Below, in pieces: positions 61,493 through 64,000 of a stretch of DNA of 64,000 nucleotides. The DNA comes from Acidovorax sp. (GTDB taxonomy: Bacteria > Pseudomonadota > Gammaproteobacteria > Burkholderiales > Burkholderiaceae_C), in assembly GCA_031277855.1 (NCBI GenBank), contig JAITLO010000039.1, forward strand, positions 62,001-126,000, read 5' to 3'. Every line of letters begins with the position of its first letter. The first letter of the stretch is position 1. Below the pieces are notes generated by a model. The model saw nothing but the letters and a program-made list of their open reading frames with translations. It was not told where the DNA came from and did not search any database. A program made the position numbers and the translations under genes.

Positions 61493-62413
61493 ATGTTCGC
61501 TCATCGCAATGCTGTTTGGCTGCCCTGGCTGGCCATTTTCGCCTCCGTTGTGTTTCTGGGCCTGGGTACGTCCTGGGCCAAGCACACGCTGTTTCCCACT
61601 GTCGGTGCCCAGGGCACCACGGCCGTGCGCGTGGGGTTTTCCGCGCTGATTTTGCTGGTGCTGTGCCGGCCCTGGCGCTGGCCGCTGTCGGCCGCAGACC
61701 GGCGCGGAGCCCTGCTGTATGGCGCGGCCCTGGGGTTGATGAATCTGAGTTTTTACATGGCGCTGCGCACCCTGCCTTTTGGGGTGGCGGTGGCCATCGA
61801 GTTCTCCGGCCCGCTGGCCGTAGCGGTGTGGGCCTCGCGCCGGCCGCTGGACTTTGTCTGGGTGCTGCTGGCCGTGGTCGGCCTGGGTCTGTTGCTGCCG
61901 CTGGGTCATGCGGTCAGCAGCCTGGATCCGGTGGGCGTGCTGTGGGCGCTGCTGGCCGCCAGCTGCTGGGCCAGCTACATCCTGTTTGGCAAGCGCATAG
62001 GACATTTGCCGGTGGCGCATTCGGTGTCGCTGGGTCTGGGTGTGGCCGCTTTGGTGGTGCTGCCCGTGGGCGTGGCCCATGCAGGCTGGGACTTGCTGTC
62101 GCCCAGCGTGCTGTTGGTAGGCCTGGGCGTGGCGGCGGTGTCCAGTGCCATTCCCATCTCGCTGGAAATGGTGGCGCTCAAGCGCCTGCCGCCCCAGGCC
62201 TTTGGCATCATGATCAGCATGGAGCCCGCCGTGGCCGCCGTGCTGGCCCTGCTGCTGCTGGACGAGCAACTGAGCGCCGTGCAGTGGCTGGCGATTGGCT
62301 TGATCGTGCTGGCCTCCATGGGCAGTGCGTTGACGGTCTCCATGGCAGCCCTGGTGAAGGAGAAAAGTCGGGCGCGGGCCGATGCACTGCAGGCCGATTT
62401 TTCAGCTAAATAG
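61493..62413 (+). CDS. EamA-family exporter (RhtA-like)
   Basis: 306 residues from the ATG at 61493. Ten hydrophobic segments in two EamA repeats: GLGTSWAKHTLFPTVGAQGTTAVRVGFSALIL and PISLEMVALKRLPPQAFGIMISMEPAVAAVLALLLLDEQLSAVQWLAIGLIVLASMGSAL. RhtA exports threonine/homoserine. Controlled probably by the divergent AsnC protein. Confidence 0.88.
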   Translation: MFAHRNAVWLPWLAIFASVVFLGLGTSWAKHTLFPTVGAQGTTAVRVGFSALILLVLCRPWRWPLSAADRRGALLYGAALGLMNLSFYMALRTLPFGVAVAIEFSGPLAVAVWASRRPLDFVWVLLAVVGLGLLLPLGHAVSSLDPVGVLWALLAASCWASYILFGKRIGHLPVAHSVSLGLGVAALVVLPVGVAHAGWDLLSPSVLLVGLGVAAVSSAIPISLEMVALKRLPPQAFGIMISMEPAVAAVLALLLLDEQLSAVQWLAIGLIVLASMGSALTVSMAALVKEKSRARADALQADFSAK

Positions 62414-62471
62414 GTCTGTGATGCAGACTGTATCTGTACAGGCAGCTCACTTTTTAGAGAATCCACCCATG

Positions 62472-62495
62472 AAAAAGCCCCGTCGTAGCGGGGCT
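62472..62495 (-). terminator. Terminator downstream of cphA
   Basis: AGCCCCG-TCGTAG-CGGGGCT, 7-bp stem; on the minus strand a TTTTT run follows. It lies 87 bp after the cyanophycin synthetase stop. Confidence 0.8.
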
Positions 62496-62581
62496 GATCT
62501 GTGACTGCAAAAGGTTTGCAGGAGTGGGCCTGAAGCATTCAGCAGAAGCTGGAACCTACTCCACAACGCTCAGACGGCGCT

Positions 62582-64000
62582 TCAGGCTTCGGCAATGCGC
62601 TTTTGCAGATGGGCCAGGGCTTCTTCCACCTGGTCCACCAACACCAGACACAGGTCACCGGCTTGCAGGCGCTCCAGCGCATGGTCGATGGCGATGAATT
62701 CGCCATGGATGTCGGTCACATAGCTGGTGCGGCTGGCGCCTTCCAGACCCTTGCGCAGCAGGGCAATGACTTCGCCGTCTTCGCGGCCGCGCTGGCAGGC
62801 GTCCTGGTAGAGGATGACGTCGTCAAACGCATGGCCGAGGATGGCGGTCTGCTCGGTGATGTCCTGGTCGCGGCGGTCGCCGGCGCCGGAGATCACCACG
62901 CTGCGTTTGTTGGCTGGCATGCCTTCCACAGCCTTGGTCAGCGCGCGGATGGCGTCAGGGTTGTGGCCGTAGTCGGCAATGATGGTGGCGCCCTTGTACT
63001 CCATCACATTGAAGCGGCCGGGGGCGTTGTCGCTGTCGTTCACAAAGCCGGCCAGGCCGCGCTTGATGGTGTCCCAGGGCAGGCCGGAGGCCCAGGCAGC
63101 GCCGATGGCGGCCATGGCGTTGTCGACCTGGAAACCGATGGTGCCATTGCGGGTCAGCGGGATGTCACGCAGCGGCACGGATTCGCGCCACGAGCCTTCG
63201 GCGGCGACGATGTGGTCACCATCCACATAGACCACGCGGTTGCCCTGGGCACGGTGTGTGGCCATGACGGGGTGGTGGCGGTCGGCACCGAAGAAGATCA
63301 CCTTGCCAGTGCAGTGCGCGGCCATGGCCGAGACATGGGGGTCGATGGCGTTGAGCACGGCGTAGCCATTGGGGGCCACGTTCTGCACGATGACGCGCTT
63401 CAAGACCATTAACTCATCAACGGTGGTGATGAAGTTCAGGCCCAGGTGGTCGCCCTCGCCCACATTGGTGACCACGGCCACCTGGCAGCGGTCAAAGCCC
63501 AGGCCTTCGCGCAGAATGCCGCCACGGGCGCATTCCAGCACGGCGGCGTCTACCTCGGGGTGGGAGAGCACATTGCGCGCGCTCTTGGGGCCGGAGCAGT
63601 CGCCGCTGTCAATCTGGCGGCCGTTGACATAGACGCCATCGGTGCTGGTCATGCCCACGCGCAGGCCTTGCGAGGTGAACAGCTGGCCGATCAAGCGGGC
63701 CGTGGTGGTCTTGCCATTGGTGCCAGTGACGGCCACCAGGGGAATGCGGCCGTCGTCGTTGCCGGAGAACAGCAGGTCCACCATGGGCGTGCCCACATTG
63801 CGCGGCTTGCCGAAGGAGGGGGCCAGGTGCATGCGCAGGCCGGGGGCAGCATTCACTTCGACGATGCCGCCGTTTTGCTCTTCCAGCGGGTGCAGCACGG
63901 ACTCGCAGATCACGTCCACGCCGCAGATGTGCAGGCCAATGGTCTGTGCGGCCTCGATGGCGCGGGCTGCAACCTCGGGGTGAACGTCATCGGTCACATC
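62582..64000 (-). CDS. cphA: Cyanophycin synthetase, C-terminal part
   Basis: 473 codons are visible; the N-terminal ATP-grasp half lies beyond the window edge. Residues read in: DDVHPEVAARAIEAAQTIGLHICGVD and GGIVEVNAAPGLRMH (end of ATP-grasp), then the Mur-ligase-like domain with P-loop VAVTGTNGKTTTARLIG, LECARGGILREGLGFD, GDHLGLNF and DYGHNPDAIRAL. Polymerises aspartate and arginine into the storage polymer cyanophycin. No cphB in the window. Confidence 0.94.
   Translation of the reverse strand, partial: DVTDDVHPEVAARAIEAAQTIGLHICGVDVICESVLHPLEEQNGGIVEVNAAPGLRMHLAPSFGKPRNVGTPMVDLLFSGNDDGRIPLVAVTGTNGKTTTARLIGQLFTSQGLRVGMTSTDGVYVNGRQIDSGDCSGPKSARNVLSHPEVDAAVLECARGGILREGLGFDRCQVAVVTNVGEGDHLGLNFITTVDELMVLKRVIVQNVAPNGYAVLNAIDPHVSAMAAHCTGKVIFFGADRHHPVMATHRAQGNRVVYVDGDHIVAAEGSWRESVPLRDIPLTRNGTIGFQVDNAMAAIGAAWASGLPWDTIKRGLAGFVNDSDNAPGRFNVMEYKGATIIADYGHNPDAIRALTKAVEGMPANKRSVVISGAGDRRDQDITEQTAILGHAFDDVILYQDACQRGREDGEVIALLRKGLEGASRTSYVTDIHGEFIAIDHALERLQAGDLCLVLVDQVEEALAHLQKRIAEA

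Noticed and set aside
1..64000. CRISPR arrays, tRNAs, rRNAs, insertion sequences, prophage
   Set aside because: No regularly spaced repeats, tRNA cloverleaf, rRNA segments, transposase or integrase motifs were found. A dedicated scan (tRNAscan-SE, ISEScan) would be the decisive check.

Overview
The window is GC-rich bacterial chromosome with dense coding on both strands, mostly short operons, many of them with divergent regulators. The content points to Betaproteobacteria, order Burkholderiales, most likely Comamonadaceae (Comamonas/Delftia-like). Pointers are two Bug/TctC-type orphan solute-binding proteins, several LysR regulators, a cyanophycin synthetase, a Gram-negative porin and three families of non-coding repeats. 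I see no phage, insertion sequence, CRISPR array, tRNA or rRNA. Genus assignment is inference.

Layout. 1-5 kb: the C-terminal part of an Ig-repeat autotransporter, copper ATPase copA behind a MerR-type promoter, and a DUF2834 membrane protein. 5-9.3 kb (minus): riboflavin synthase, a cytochrome c/FTR1 iron permease with a Fur-like box, and a polymer-forming beta-helix protein. 9.9-13.7 kb: a 2-aminoadipate/2-oxoadipate pair (aminotransferase plus HglS-type dioxygenase) with a divergent LysR gene. 14-24 kb: two orphan amino-acid binding proteins and an Hsp70 locus (DUF2760, Hsp70, then Hsp70-DUF3731) split by an oxidoreductase and a porin. 24-31 kb: LysR, a DUF2975/HTH pair, a LysE exporter, a Bug protein, DUF2809, and a MocR regulator with a divergent EamA exporter. 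31-36.5 kb: an unusual HpaI-like aldolase and succinate-semialdehyde dehydrogenase, then a MarR-FUSC efflux operon with a 27-bp perfect palindrome.

36.7-43.5 kb is the most interesting block: TonB-dependent receptor, TupA-like tungstate/molybdate-binding Tat lipoprotein, DUF2478 protein, BtuF/MolB-like binding protein, FecCD-type permease and ABC ATPase. It is preceded by an inverted repeat with the CGCTAT...ATAGCG half sites of a ModE-type Mo-box. I read it as a possible TonB-coupled molybdate/tungstate (or chelated oxyanion) importer.

43.5-54 kb: a Bug/amidase operon with LysR, an HAD phosphatase, a YeiH/YeiE pair, a GNAT acetyltransferase, a methyltransferase, and leuA behind what reads as a complete transcription attenuator (a leader peptide with rare CTA leucine codons and mutually exclusive hairpins). 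54-64 kb: AraC, a PLD-type nuclease, CreA, LysE, a three-gene flavoprotein/PhnD-like/diiron cluster, a long non-coding composite repeat, AsnC with an EamA exporter, and the C-terminal part of cyanophycin synthetase.

Two repeat families sit next to stop codons. Family C (five copies) has a conserved core inside arms that differ between copies but stay self-complementary. Family B (five copies) abuts stop codons and in two genes supplies the stop itself. Family A forms a roughly 0.7 kb composite at 60.1-60.8 kb.
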